Source of the DNA: Puniceibacterium sediminis | GTDB taxonomy: Bacteria; Pseudomonadota; Alphaproteobacteria; Rhodobacterales; Rhodobacteraceae | Length of the DNA stretch: 64,000 nt | Direction of reading: 5' to 3' | NCBI RefSeq assembly: GCF_900188035.1 | Contig: NZ_FZNN01000017.1 | Span: 41,080-105,079, forward strand | Part shown: piece by piece, positions 9,037 through 18,242 of the stretch | Position numbering within the stretch: the stretch's first letter is position 1 | How the letters are laid out: each line of letters starts with the position of its first letter | Notes under the pieces: generated by a model | Told to the model about the DNA's origin: nothing | Database searches by the model: none | What the model saw: the letters and a program-made list of their open reading frames with translations, nothing else | Position numbers and translations under genes: made by a program

Positions 9037-9831
9037 TTAGTTGATCGGCGATAGCAGTTCTGGCGCTGTCACCAGCTGGCGAACACCATGGCTGTGCTCT
9101 TCTTCAAAGACATTGCCCTCTGCCGCCCAGCGATTGAGAGAGGAGATGTCCAGACGCGCGCAGGTCGGGCGGACGTTCCAGGTGACTTGCATCGGCGAAC
9201 AGATCGCCTCGGTATAGCTTGGCCCGGTGGTCGAACCCGCAAACAGAACCGGAGTGCCGGTGTCCGAGGGCAGGGCCGCGGGCTGGAACCGGCCGTTCGC
9301 GCCAACGGTGACTTTGGCGTAATCGCCGAAATCCAGAGCGCCGGGATCGTTCACGACAAGAAAGACCTGCGATTCGACGCGCAGCTGCGGATTGGCGCAG
9401 GCGGCCGAGGAGCATGACCCAAGGCCCGGTCCGGGGGATACGTCACAGGAGGTGTAGACCCAGTGCACCTCGATCGTGTCACCCGGTTTAACGCCGTGAA
9501 AGCTCGTGTGGCCAGTTTCGGGCTCGGCAAGGTCGCTCGGGCTTAGCGTCGCGGTTTCGTTGCACTGAAAGCCGCCGTTTTCGCCGTCACCGGCTGAGAG
9601 CGAAAAGCCCGGACCCTTGTGTTCGGCATTGGTATGGGTGTGCAGGTTGCACAGGTTCATCGCCTCTGGCCCGGGCGCGGGGGAAAAGCTGCGCGGGTTG
9701 CTACCGATGTGCATGCCGATGTCGCGCGGTGTCTGCGGGCCAAAGCCCAGGCACAGGTCTTCGGCATAGGACGGGGCGGCGGCGCAAAATGTCGTGGCAA
9801 AAAGGGAGAGGGCAAGGGCATGTCGGTTCAT
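9037..9831 (-). CDS. Delta-class carbonic anhydrase, secreted
   Basis: A 264-residue protein with a signal peptide of about 23 residues (cleavage after PSYA), so it acts in the periplasm or outside the cell. The mature part carries NLCNLHTHTNAEHKGPGF (60-77) and EVHWVYTSCD (121-130). The histidines at 64, 66 and 123 match the zinc-ligand pattern of delta carbonic anhydrases, known from diatoms and some bacteria, which interconvert CO2 and bicarbonate. Several Cys residues (27, 61, 90, 129 and later) suggest disulfides. It stands alone between guaA and a FadL porin. Its role could be inorganic carbon supply or pH control at the cell surface. The assignment rests on the motif alone. Confidence 0.75.
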   Translation of the reverse strand: MNRHALALSLFATTFCAAAPSYAEDLCLGFGPQTPRDIGMHIGSNPRSFSPAPGPEAMNLCNLHTHTNAEHKGPGFSLSAGDGENGGFQCNETATLSPSDLAEPETGHTSFHGVKPGDTIEVHWVYTSCDVSPGPGLGSCSSAACANPQLRVESQVFLVVNDPGALDFGDYAKVTVGANGRFQPAALPSDTGTPVLFAGSTTGPSYTEAICSPMQVTWNVRPTCARLDISSLNRWAAEGNVFEEEHSHGVRQLVTAPELLSPIN

Positions 9832-10056
9832 GGCGGATCCATCGCGTTGAGGTGACTCTAACCGCGCCTGTCAGACGCGAGATGACGCTGTTCTGAGGTC
9901 CAATCCCTGAATACTATCTTAAAGCGCGCATTTTCGCAAAAATCAGTCGTGCCCGGACACGCCGCGGCAGGCGCGCCGGTAAAAGTCACTTTGGCCCCGG
10001 ATGCGACGCAATTCTTATCCGGTGCCCGGGCCCGGTCTTTCGCAATAGAAACTGTT

Positions 10057-11331
10057 CTACCAGCGATAGCTCGCGCCGATTGCGAATTCATTCTGCTCCA
10101 TGCGCAGCGTGATCGGCTGTGCTGGCGACAGCGCCGGGTTGATGCCGGAGATCTCGTTGCTGAAGGCATGGGTGAAAGAAGAGGTGATGCTCCACTTGTC
10201 GTTGACCTTATAGGTCCCACCCACGGAAAGGTGCCACTGCGGCGTTGCAGGCGCCACGATGTTGAGCAACGCCTCTTCCTTCTCGGCGAACTGGGTGGCG
10301 TAGGACACGCCGCCGCGCAACATCAACCGGTCGGTGCTGCGAAAGATCGCAGCCACGCGGATCACGTCCATGTTGTCCCAGCCAAAGCCGGGGCCGTCGT
10401 CCGCACCAAAGGGGGCGGTGATCGCGGTTCCGGTGTTTGCCAGGGATTTCACGTCCCCGTAAAAGATTCGCTGGTATTCTGCCGTCAGCGTCAGGCGTGG
10501 TTGCTGCGGCAGGGTATAGGCGAGGCCGACGGTGGCGACGGCGGGGATATCGAAATCGCCCTGTTCGGCGAACAGGCCCTTGTACTTATGGAACTCCTCC
10601 ATGTTGATGCGGCTCCGGTAGGATGCCCCCAGCGTCAGGCCGGGAGATGCCTCATAAGCCACACCAAGGTTCAGGCCGAATCCGGTGGACCAGTCGTCAC
10701 CGTTGTTGGTCATGTCACCGGGGCTGGAGGAATAGGATGCGTTGTCGAAATTTTCGAGTCCGGTCGCGCTGAAGCGTTGAATGGCTAGGATCGGCGCGAC
10801 GCCAAAGCTCAAGCGTTCGTTCACGTCATAGGCAAGGCTGGCAGACAGGAATAACTGTTCCAGGTTCACGCCCAGCGGCGCTGTGGCCGACGGTCCATAA
10901 CCCGGCGTAAAGGGGTTTGTGGCGTATTGCGTGTTCATGCCGCCGTTGCCAAAGGCGAACAATGCCAGTGATGTGCGGTCGTTCAGCTGGAAATTCACCC
11001 CGCCGCAGGGGATGAGAAAGGCGTCGTTCACACTGGTCTGCGATCCGGTGGTGATCGGTCCGGCCCCCGAAACGGAATAGCCGCGCTTGGGCGCAAACCC
11101 GGTCAGGCAGAACCCGGCCACGTTTCCGATCCGCGTCCCGAATGCCGGGTTCTGCGCAAGCCCGAGAACGCCCGCTTCCACGGCGACGCCGGCCCCCGCC
11201 ATACCCTTTGCCCCGCCGCCGTAACCATTGGCCATGTAACCGTTGGTGGCCGCAGCCGGTCCAGCCCCGAACAGGCAGGTTGCCGCAATCCCTCCGGCCG
11301 CGCATTTGCGGCGGAAATCCGAATAATTCAT
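10057..11331 (-). CDS. FadL/OmpP1/TodX outer-membrane transporter
   Basis: A 424-residue outer-membrane protein with an Ala-rich signal peptide ending GPAAA. The mature N-terminus reads TNGYMANGYGGGAKGMAGAG, the typical FadL family opening with the NGY and KGMAGAG elements of the hatch. The rest is a series of beta strands ending in YRW, with an aromatic last residue. Such porins pass long-chain fatty acids or aromatic compounds through the outer membrane. It is divergent from the MttB-family gene across a 253-bp spacer that must contain promoters for both. Nothing directly downstream suggests a specific substrate. Confidence 0.9.
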   Translation of the reverse strand: MNYSDFRRKCAAGGIAATCLFGAGPAAATNGYMANGYGGGAKGMAGAGVAVEAGVLGLAQNPAFGTRIGNVAGFCLTGFAPKRGYSVSGAGPITTGSQTSVNDAFLIPCGGVNFQLNDRTSLALFAFGNGGMNTQYATNPFTPGYGPSATAPLGVNLEQLFLSASLAYDVNERLSFGVAPILAIQRFSATGLENFDNASYSSSPGDMTNNGDDWSTGFGLNLGVAYEASPGLTLGASYRSRINMEEFHKYKGLFAEQGDFDIPAVATVGLAYTLPQQPRLTLTAEYQRIFYGDVKSLANTGTAITAPFGADDGPGFGWDNMDVIRVAAIFRSTDRLMLRGGVSYATQFAEKEEALLNIVAPATPQWHLSVGGTYKVNDKWSITSSFTHAFSNEISGINPALSPAQPITLRMEQNEFAIGASYRW

Positions 11332-11584
11332 ACTGTTCCTCCCTGACCTGACGTGTTCCGGCAGGTCAATGTTGTTTTGTCAGCCTCTGAAGCGGGCCTT
11401 GTCCCCGGAAACACATTCCCAGTATCAAATATCTAAACGTGAGAATGTATTGTGTCACCACTTTTTGCAGGATGTCGCTTTTGCCCCTGAAGTGGCGCAA
11501 ACACTCCTCAGCCGGAGGACACCGCGGGGTAACACCGGAAAAACTCTGGGGGCCCGTGTGGCCCACTTGCCGAAGGATGGGCGT

Positions 11585-13129
11585 ATGACTGAAGCAGCAA
11601 CCGGTAGACGCACCCGCGGCGGCGGCGGGGCAGCCCGGCGGGCCGAACGCACAGCCATCAGCCTTGAGACGGCGAAGTATATCGAGCGTAACATCCCCAA
11701 TTTCGAAGTGCTGACCGAAGAGGCGCTGGAGATCATCGAGGCCAACGCCGAAACGGTGCTGGCCGAGATTGGCGTGAATTTCGTCAATAATCCCGCCGCA
11801 CTTGATCGCTGGCGTGCCGCTGGCGCCGAGGTCGAGGGCGAGCGCGTCCGCATCCCGCGCGGTCTGGCGCGTCAACTGTGCAGCACCGCGCCCGCGCAGT
11901 ACACCCAGCACGCCCGCAATCCTGCACGCAACGTCGTCGTCGGTGGGAAAAACCTTGTTCTGGCGCCGGTTTATGGCCCGCCCTTCGTGCATGACGCCGA
12001 AAAGGGCCGCCGCTATGCCACGATAGAGGATTTCCGCAATTTCGTGAAGCTCGGCTACATGTCGAAATGGCTGCACCATTCAGGCGGCACGGTATGCGAG
12101 CCGACGGATGTGCCGGTGAACAAACGGCATCTTGATATGCTGCACGCCCATATGACCCTGTCGGACAAGCCCTTCATGGGGTCGGTGACCGAGCCGAGCC
12201 GGGCGCAGGATTCGGTCGACATGTGCGAGATCCTGTTCGGCAAGCAGTTCGTGCAGGACAACACGGTGATGACGAGCCTGATCAACATCAACTCGCCGAT
12301 GACATTTGACGACACGATGATGGGCGCGCTTGAAATCTATGCGGCCAACAATCAGGCTTGTGTCATCAGCCCCTTTATCGTCGGGGGGGCGATGGCCCCG
12401 GTGTCCGTCGCCGGAACGCTGACGCAGGTCCTGGCCGAGGTTCTGGCGGGCATCGCCTATTCGCAGCTTGTGCGCGCTGGCGCGCCAGTGATCTTTGGCG
12501 CATTCGTGACCTCGATCGACATGAATTCGGGTGCGCCCACCTTTGGCACGCCCGAGGCGTCGCTGATCACCTATGGTGCCGGGCAACTGGCGCGGCGGAT
12601 GGGACTGCCCTACCGGTCGGCGGGGTCTTTCTGCGGGTCGAAATTGCCCGATGCGCAGGCCGCCTACGAGACCTCCAACTCCTTGAATATGGGGCTTTTG
12701 TCCGGCGTGAACTTTATGTTGCACGCCTGTGGCTGGCTTGAAGGCGGGCTGGTGTCATCCTACGAGAAATTCGTGATGGATGCGGACCAGCTCGGAGCAC
12801 TTCACCATCTCGCAAAGGGCGTTCAGATCGACGAAAATGCCCAGGCGATGGATGCCATCGCCGAGGTCGGACCGGGCGGGCATTACCTTGGCTGTGCCCA
12901 TACACAGGCGAATTTCAAGACGGCCTTCTGGCGCTCGGATCTGTTCGACTACAAGCCATTCGAGACCTGGAGCGAAGAGGGTGCACGCGACACGATGGCT
13001 CTGGCCACACAGCGCGTGAAACGGCAGCTGGACACCTATCAGAAACCCCCGCTTGACCCGGCCATCGCAGAGGCGCTCGAGGCCTTTGTCGCGCAGAAAA
13101 AGGCCTCTGTCCCGGACGCGTTTCTCTAG
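11585..13129 (+). CDS. Trimethylamine methyltransferase (MttB) family protein, non-pyrrolysine type
   Basis: A 514-residue cytoplasmic protein of the MttB superfamily (PF06253). It starts MTEAATGRRTRGGGG behind GAAGGA; the open frame continues upstream to 11369, but those codons are not family-like. Conserved stretches include FEVLTEEALEIIEANAETVL near the N-terminus and GPGGHYLGCAHTQANFKTAF late in the protein. No in-frame TAG is present, so this is a non-pyrrolysine member. Characterised relatives (for example MtgB) demethylate glycine betaine or other quaternary amines onto a corrinoid protein. In Roseobacters such genes are numerous and their substrates are mostly unknown. No corrinoid protein gene lies nearby. 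Confidence 0.85.
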   Translation: MTEAATGRRTRGGGGAARRAERTAISLETAKYIERNIPNFEVLTEEALEIIEANAETVLAEIGVNFVNNPAALDRWRAAGAEVEGERVRIPRGLARQLCSTAPAQYTQHARNPARNVVVGGKNLVLAPVYGPPFVHDAEKGRRYATIEDFRNFVKLGYMSKWLHHSGGTVCEPTDVPVNKRHLDMLHAHMTLSDKPFMGSVTEPSRAQDSVDMCEILFGKQFVQDNTVMTSLININSPMTFDDTMMGALEIYAANNQACVISPFIVGGAMAPVSVAGTLTQVLAEVLAGIAYSQLVRAGAPVIFGAFVTSIDMNSGAPTFGTPEASLITYGAGQLARRMGLPYRSAGSFCGSKLPDAQAAYETSNSLNMGLLSGVNFMLHACGWLEGGLVSSYEKFVMDADQLGALHHLAKGVQIDENAQAMDAIAEVGPGGHYLGCAHTQANFKTAFWRSDLFDYKPFETWSEEGARDTMALATQRVKRQLDTYQKPPLDPAIAEALEAFVAQKKASVPDAFL

Positions 13130-13141
13130 GCTGTTTCCGCG

Positions 13142-13447
13142 TCAGCCAGCGACCAGAACCGGGGTGTATGAGGCGCGCAGCAGCTGCGCCTCTCCCATCA
13201 TTGCGACCAGCACCTCGATGTGGCGGCTCACGGAATAGGACGCTGCACAATCCGTGCGGCGCTGTTCCAGGTCCTTTTCAATCTCGATCAACCTCTCCAG
13301 CGCCGTGCCGTGGGCAGGTAGGCTGGAGGCCCCCAGCAGGCGATGCAGCTGCGTGCTGCGTCGGTAGTCAGCCACGCCGATCCGGGCAGTACGGATCAGC
13401 AGGCGGGGGCGGCGAATCGATTCGAAAATTCTAAGAGCGTTGGACAT
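13142..13447 (-). CDS. DUF6477-type small protein
   Basis: A 101-residue protein starting MSNALRIFESIRRPRLLIRT behind a good ribosome site (GAGGGAG). The core RRPRLLIRTARIGVADYRR and a following helix with LIEIEKDLEQRRTD match the small Rhodobacteraceae family that I recognise as DUF6477. No function is known to me. It is soluble, rich in Arg and mostly helical. It is divergent from the DUF6456 gene across a 225-bp spacer and convergent with the MttB-family gene (13 bp between stops). A frame-extended start at 13483 is possible but lacks a ribosome site. Confidence 0.7.
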   Translation of the reverse strand: MSNALRIFESIRRPRLLIRTARIGVADYRRSTQLHRLLGASSLPAHGTALERLIEIEKDLEQRRTDCAASYSVSRHIEVLVAMMGEAQLLRASYTPVLVAG

Positions 13448-13672
13448 GGGTATCTCCCTCATGGTTCGGGACACTGATGCCACGAGTCACGAGGGCGTTG
13501 CGTAGTGCTGCCAGAAACCGCCCGCGGTGTTCACAACTGTTTATAAATTCGCAACAATCCTTACGCATGTGTAAATTTGTTAACCAGCAAGTAACGATAA
13601 ACCGCAAATGTTCCGAAAACTGTTGGGGATATCTCTGTGGATATCTCAGCCGCCTAAAAAGGAAGCCGGACT

Positions 13673-14809
13673 ATGATCCGCACGCCGCGTGACTTGATCG
13701 AAGATGCCCTGCCTGGCTGGGTACCTGAAGCCGCGCGGAATTACCTCGTTCACATCGAAACCGGGTTGCCGATCCGAGCCCTGGCCAGACAGGCGGGCTG
13801 CCATGCCTCGACCGTCCTGCGCCAGGTGCGCAAACTGGAAAACCGACGCGACGATCCACTTGTTGACGCGGCGCTGCGCCGATTGGGTCAACAGCTCTCA
13901 CAAACGGACGTCGGACAGCATCAAAAGGAAACTGCCAAGATGAATGCCTCAGTCTCTTCAAACCCCGCAAACGTCGACCAGAAAACGCTGGCTCGCGAGG
14001 CCCGGCGCATCCTGCGCCGTCTCAGCGAAACCGGCGCGATGCTGGCCGTGGCGGCGGAAATGGAAAAGGCCGTTGTCGTTCGCGATACGGCCGATGGCGG
14101 CACGACCCGCACGGCCGTTGTCGACAGCACGATCGCCCAGGCCATGGCCCTCAAGGATTGGATCGCCTGCGTGACGCCCGGCCGTATTGCGCGCTACCGG
14201 ATCACTGCGGCGGGGCGCGCCGCGCTCAGCATGCTGATGGCCGAACAGGAAAGCCGTCTGCGTGGCTTCGCCGAAGCTCAGTCCAGCTTTGCCGCAGGGC
14301 AGCTGTCGGGGCGCGCGGCAGAGGACGAGATGGAGCGTCAGGAGCTTGACCCGCGCGGGGCGCGCACGCGCTATTCGGTCGGCGACAGCCCTCTGGCGGC
14401 CCTTGCCCGGCGGCGTGAAAGGGACGGCTCGCCGTTTCTGGGCGACGATCTGGTAAGCGCCGGCGAACGCCTGCGCGAGGATTTCGAGCTGAGCCAGATG
14501 AACGCCCGCGTCGGGCAGAATTGGGATCAGTTCCTGACAACCGGCGGCGAGACCAGCCGGTGCGGCACCGAAGTCCCGCGTGGTGCCGAAGCGGCGCGCA
14601 CCCGGGTTGCAGCGGCGCTCAGAGAGCTGGGACCGGGACTCGCCGATGTGGCAATGCGCTGCTGTTGCCACCTTGAGGGGCTGGAAACTGCGGAAAAGCG
14701 AATGGGCTGGTCAGCGCGTTCCGGAAAGATCGTGTTGCGCATCGCGCTGCAGCGGTTGCACCGCCATTACGATGCAACCATCGGCGCAGGCGGCGGGCTG
14801 ATCGGCTAG
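13673..14809 (+). CDS. DUF6456 helix-turn-helix protein, probable regulator
   Basis: A 378-residue protein. The N-terminus (about residues 30-60, GLPIRALARQAGCHASTVLRQ) reads as a helix-turn-helix DNA-binding unit. A central segment around DWIACVTPGRIARYRITAAG resembles a winged helix. The C-terminal third, with RVGQNWDQFLTTGG and the conserved VAMRCCCHLEGLETAEKRMGW segment, is what I know as the DUF6456 domain of Rhodobacterales. It is presumably a transcription factor; its targets are unknown. The start is an ATG behind AAGGAAG. It is divergent from the DUF6477 gene. Confidence 0.75.
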   Translation: MIRTPRDLIEDALPGWVPEAARNYLVHIETGLPIRALARQAGCHASTVLRQVRKLENRRDDPLVDAALRRLGQQLSQTDVGQHQKETAKMNASVSSNPANVDQKTLAREARRILRRLSETGAMLAVAAEMEKAVVVRDTADGGTTRTAVVDSTIAQAMALKDWIACVTPGRIARYRITAAGRAALSMLMAEQESRLRGFAEAQSSFAAGQLSGRAAEDEMERQELDPRGARTRYSVGDSPLAALARRRERDGSPFLGDDLVSAGERLREDFELSQMNARVGQNWDQFLTTGGETSRCGTEVPRGAEAARTRVAAALRELGPGLADVAMRCCCHLEGLETAEKRMGWSARSGKIVLRIALQRLHRHYDATIGAGGGLIG

Positions 14810-14982
14810 GGGGGAATGTGCAGCGCCCGTGGGGTCAAGCAAGCTGCCTCAGATGGCTGCTGGGGCACTCGCTAAAATTGGGGATGCTCAGTGCTGCATG
14901 ACGGCTATGCAGCACTGGTACTGCCCACTGCAGTCCCTTATGCTATAGGGCATGTGTCAGGAATTTGCGGGGGGAAGACCAA

Positions 14983-15936
14983 GTGCGAGATCTCAAGATA
15001 CCCGAGCAGCGCCACCCCGAAAAGGCGAAGCGCAAGGATAATCCCCAACCCAAGAAACCCGACTGGATTCGTGTGCGTGCACCGGGCGGTCAGGGTTATG
15101 CCGATACGCGCAAAATCATGCGGGAACACAAGCTTGTGACCGTCTGTGAAGAAGCGAGCTGTCCGAACGTTGGCGAATGCTGGTCGCAGGGCCATGCCAC
15201 GATGATGATCATGGGCGAGGTTTGTACCCGCGCCTGTTCCTTTTGCAATATCGCCACAGGCAAACCACCCGAGGCGCTTGATGCGTTTGAGCCGGGCCGG
15301 GTGGCCGATGCGGTTCAGAAACTAGGTCTGAACCACGTTGTGATCACCAGCGTTGATCGCGATGACGTAGAGGACGGCGGGGCCGAGCATTTTGCCCAGA
15401 CCATCCGCGCCATCCGCCACCGCAGCCCCGGCACAACGATTGAAATCCTGACGCCCGATTTCATCAGATGTGGCCCGGAAGCGCTGGAAAAGGTCGTGGC
15501 CGCGCGGCCCGATGTGTTCAATCACAACCTGGAAACAGTGCCCGGCCTTTACCCCGAGGTGCGGCCCGGGGCGCGATATTTCCATTCACTGCGCCTGCTG
15601 CAGCGGGTCAAGGAAATGGATCCGTCGATGTTCACCAAATCCGGAATCATGGTCGGATTGGGCGAGGACCGGCAGGCCGTCATGCAGGTGATGGAAGATA
15701 TGCGCGCCGCCGATATCGATTTCCTGACCATCGGCCAGTATCTGCAACCAACCCCCAAACACCATGCCGTCGACCGTTTCGTCCATCCGGACGAATTCGC
15801 CGGTTACGAAAAGGCCGCGCTGGGTAAGGGCTTCCTGATGGTGTCGGCGACCCCGCTGACGCGGTCATCCTATCATGCGGGCGATGACTTTGCCCGGCTG
15901 CGTGCGGCGCGTGAGGCGAAACTGGCGCGCGCCTGA
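14983..15936 (+). CDS. lipA: Lipoyl synthase
   Basis: A 317-residue radical SAM enzyme that inserts two sulfurs into protein-bound octanoyl groups, making lipoyl cofactor for the 2-oxoacid dehydrogenases and the glycine cleavage system. The auxiliary [4Fe-4S] cluster cysteines are 55, 60 and 66 ([12 protein letters not shown]), and the radical SAM cysteines are 81, 85 and 88 (CTRACSFC). The RSSY motif near the C-terminus supplies the serine ligand. I chose the GTG at 14983, behind GGGGGGAAG, over a TTG six codons upstream. The 173-bp upstream spacer shows no other gene. It stands alone. Confidence 0.97.
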   Translation: MRDLKIPEQRHPEKAKRKDNPQPKKPDWIRVRAPGGQGYADTRKIMREHKLVTVCEEASCPNVGECWSQGHATMMIMGEVCTRACSFCNIATGKPPEALDAFEPGRVADAVQKLGLNHVVITSVDRDDVEDGGAEHFAQTIRAIRHRSPGTTIEILTPDFIRCGPEALEKVVAARPDVFNHNLETVPGLYPEVRPGARYFHSLRLLQRVKEMDPSMFTKSGIMVGLGEDRQAVMQVMEDMRAADIDFLTIGQYLQPTPKHHAVDRFVHPDEFAGYEKAALGKGFLMVSATPLTRSSYHAGDDFARLRAAREAKLARA

Positions 15937-16018
15937 CCTGCGGTGGTGCTGACTGCGCCGCCGGATTTGCGTATCTTGAAACAGAATAAGCGCAATGCCG
16001 GCGGCCCGGGCCACCGGA

Positions 16019-16073
16019 GCAGCAATACGCCAGCCATACGAAAACCATACGCTTTCCATACGGTTGCCATATG
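16019..16073 (-). repeat. Five 11-bp units with core CGTATGG (copy A)
   Basis: On the minus strand five consecutive 11-base units read CATATGGCAAC, CGTATGGAAAG, CGTATGGTTTT, CGTATGGCTGG and CGTATTGCTGC. The array lies between the lipA stop and the cytochrome stop (convergent genes), 9 bp beyond the latter. The three central units recur without a change at 48857-48889 in the opposite orientation. Confidence 0.9.
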
Positions 16074-16082
16074 CCGGAATCG

Positions 16083-16979
16083 CTAGTTTTTCGCCGGTTC
16101 GGGTAGGGCCTTGAGATAGGCCGCAACCGCCGCACGGTCAGATGCGGGCAGTTTGCCAAAGTTTTCCACCACCTCGACCATATGCCCGCCGACGCTGTCG
16201 AAATCCGGGGTAAATCCGGTTTCGAGGTAGTAGGCGATATCGGTTTCCGACCAGGTCAGTTTGTCCGGTGTCAGCGCCGGAATACGCCCCGGCCCGTCTG
16301 GGTTTTCGGCACCACTCAGCCAGGCATTCCGTTGCAATCCGCCCAGAACATTGCGCGGCGTGTGGCACTCGCCGCAGTGCGCCAGCGCCTCGACCAGATA
16401 GCGCCCACGGGTCAGGGATTCGTCATCGGTGTCGGCCACAACCCATTGATCCGACATGAAAAGCATCTTCCAGAGACCAAGGCCAAGGCGGATATTGAAG
16501 GGAAATCCGACCTCGTGTGGTTGGCTCTGCACGTCGCTGGCGGGAAGCGTGCGCAGATAGGCCCAAAGGTCAGCAACGTCCTGTGGCACCATGTGCGTGT
16601 AGGCGCTGTAGGGAAAGGCGGGATAGAGGTGCTGACCCTCGGGCGACACGCCCCGCGTCACTGCGCTGGCGAAATCGGTCAGTGTCCAGCCACCGATCCC
16701 GGCCTGCGGATCGGGAGAGATGTTGGGCGCAACAAACGTACCGAAATCCGACACGAAACGCTGCCCACCCGCCAGTACCAACTTTGCCTCTCCCTTGGCA
16801 TCGGGGGCGTGATGGCAGGATGCGCAACCTGCGGCAATGAACACCAATTCGCCCTGCGTGTCGCTGCCGGTCAGGTTGGAAAACGCGGCCTCGTTCACGG
16901 GCGTGGGCCTGGTCACGAACAGCACGGCGCCGACCGCCACAAGGGCCGCGAGCGCCACAAATGTCAGGGCCTTACGCAT
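16083..16979 (-). CDS. Diheme cytochrome c
   Basis: A 298-residue protein with an N-terminal membrane anchor or uncleaved signal (residues 4-22), followed by two cytochrome c domains facing the periplasm. The heme motifs are CASCH at 52-56 and CGECH at 202-206. The arrangement resembles the diheme subunits paired with dehydrogenases (fructose or alcohol dehydrogenase cytochrome subunits), but no dehydrogenase gene is adjacent. It lies 8 bp behind the cytochrome c-prime gene on the same strand, so the two form an operon and probably exchange electrons or share a function. The repeat array copy A follows its stop. Confidence 0.9.
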   Translation of the reverse strand: MRKALTFVALAALVAVGAVLFVTRPTPVNEAAFSNLTGSDTQGELVFIAAGCASCHHAPDAKGEAKLVLAGGQRFVSDFGTFVAPNISPDPQAGIGGWTLTDFASAVTRGVSPEGQHLYPAFPYSAYTHMVPQDVADLWAYLRTLPASDVQSQPHEVGFPFNIRLGLGLWKMLFMSDQWVVADTDDESLTRGRYLVEALAHCGECHTPRNVLGGLQRNAWLSGAENPDGPGRIPALTPDKLTWSETDIAYYLETGFTPDFDSVGGHMVEVVENFGKLPASDRAAVAAYLKALPEPAKN

Positions 16980-16987
16980 CCCTGTTG

Positions 16988-17449
16988 TCAGTTGTTGGGC
17001 GCGCGGTGTTTGTCATGGCAGGCCTTGCAGGCACCACCAACCTTGCCCATTGCCGGGCCGATGGCCGCCTGACCGGTGGCCGCGACCTCTTGCATACCGG
17101 CGACCGCGACGCCCAGTGCATCCCATTTGGACAGGAAATCATCGCGCTCGTCCCAGATCGACGGCAGGGCACGGGTGCCATCGATGCTCATGTTGTCGGA
17201 CCCTTCGGGCCAGAGCGGTGGTTCATAGATATGCGAAACAGCCACCAGCGAATCCGCCGCATGCTGTGCCATCTCGGCGTTATAGGGCGTTTCGCCCTTG
17301 GCCATGCCGCCCAGTATGCCAAGGTTGATCGCCAGAATACGAAACTGACCCTGACGGGCCTTTACGTGACCGGAAAAATCGTCCTGGGCAAAAGCGGGGG
17401 CGGTTGCGAAAACGGCCAGACCGGCCAGCAGAGCAAATGTCTTTTTCAT
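16988..17449 (-). CDS. Class II cytochrome c (cytochrome c-prime type)
   Basis: A 153-residue periplasmic protein with signal peptide MKKTFALLAGLAVFATAPAFA. The mature part is helical, and the single heme motif CKACH lies close to the C-terminus (followed by DKHRAPNN), as is characteristic of class II cytochromes. Cytochrome c-prime proteins bind NO or act as electron carriers. Two adjacent ATG codons are available; the second (17449) has the better spacing from GGGAG. It is the first gene of the pair with the diheme cytochrome. Confidence 0.9.
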   Translation of the reverse strand: MKKTFALLAGLAVFATAPAFAQDDFSGHVKARQGQFRILAINLGILGGMAKGETPYNAEMAQHAADSLVAVSHIYEPPLWPEGSDNMSIDGTRALPSIWDERDDFLSKWDALGVAVAGMQEVAATGQAAIGPAMGKVGGACKACHDKHRAPNN

Positions 17450-17572
17450 CATGATCTCCCTAATGCATGACCAAAGGTAACGTTAAATCACGCATTTGGT
17501 GCAACTAAAGTTATCGTGACCCCCTGTCGGGTGATCGCACGCGTCGCGGCACGTGAAAAACATGCCGCCAGT

Positions 17573-18124
17573 TTATGTCTCAGGACTATCCGGAAAGCGG
17601 ACCTTGCCGATATAGGGCAGGTTGCGATTGCGTTGGGCGTAATCAATGCCGTAGCCGACGACGAATTCGTCCGGAATTTCGAATCCTGTCCAGTTGGCCT
17701 TGAAATCCACTTCGCGGCGCGACGGTTTGTCCAGCAGGGCAATGGTGCGCAGCCGTGCGGGATTACGCGAATTGAGCAGGTTTGTGACATGGCTGAGTGT
17801 ATAGCCCGTGTCGACGATATCCTCGACAACCAGCACATCGCGGCCTTCAATCTGGCCGCGCAGGTCCTTGAGGATGCGCACTTCGCGGCTGCTTTGCATG
17901 GCATCGCCGTAGGACGACACCTCAAGGAAATCGACCTCGACCGGAAGGGTCAGTTCCCGCACAAGGTCGGCAATGAAGACAAAAGAGCCGCGCAGAAGGC
18001 CCACCACCACCAGCTTGTCGGTGCCTTCGAATTCTGTGTGAATTTTTTGACACAGCACCTCGATCCTGGCCGCAATGGCCTTGGCCGAAATCAACTCGTC
18101 GATAACGTAGGGACGTTGTGTCAT
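17573..18124 (-). CDS. hpt: Hypoxanthine phosphoribosyltransferase
   Basis: A 183-residue purine salvage enzyme that transfers ribose-5-phosphate from PRPP to hypoxanthine or guanine. The PRPP-binding motif [14 protein letters not shown] lies at 97-110, and [15 protein letters not shown] (40-54) forms the flanking core strand and loop. Length is normal for Hpt. It is divergent from the START-domain gene at 18243 across a 118-bp spacer. No purine operator is evident to me. Confidence 0.95.
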   Translation of the reverse strand: MTQRPYVIDELISAKAIAARIEVLCQKIHTEFEGTDKLVVVGLLRGSFVFIADLVRELTLPVEVDFLEVSSYGDAMQSSREVRILKDLRGQIEGRDVLVVEDIVDTGYTLSHVTNLLNSRNPARLRTIALLDKPSRREVDFKANWTGFEIPDEFVVGYGIDYAQRNRNLPYIGKVRFPDSPET

Positions 18125-18242
18125 GAAGCTCTCTTGCTGGTTGCCCTTGATTTTCCGGGCGCAGCATACGACTTACTCGGCCAATGTCACGGCGCAAACG
18201 GGTCGCGGCGATCCACGGGACGCAACACAGACACGAGGCCCC

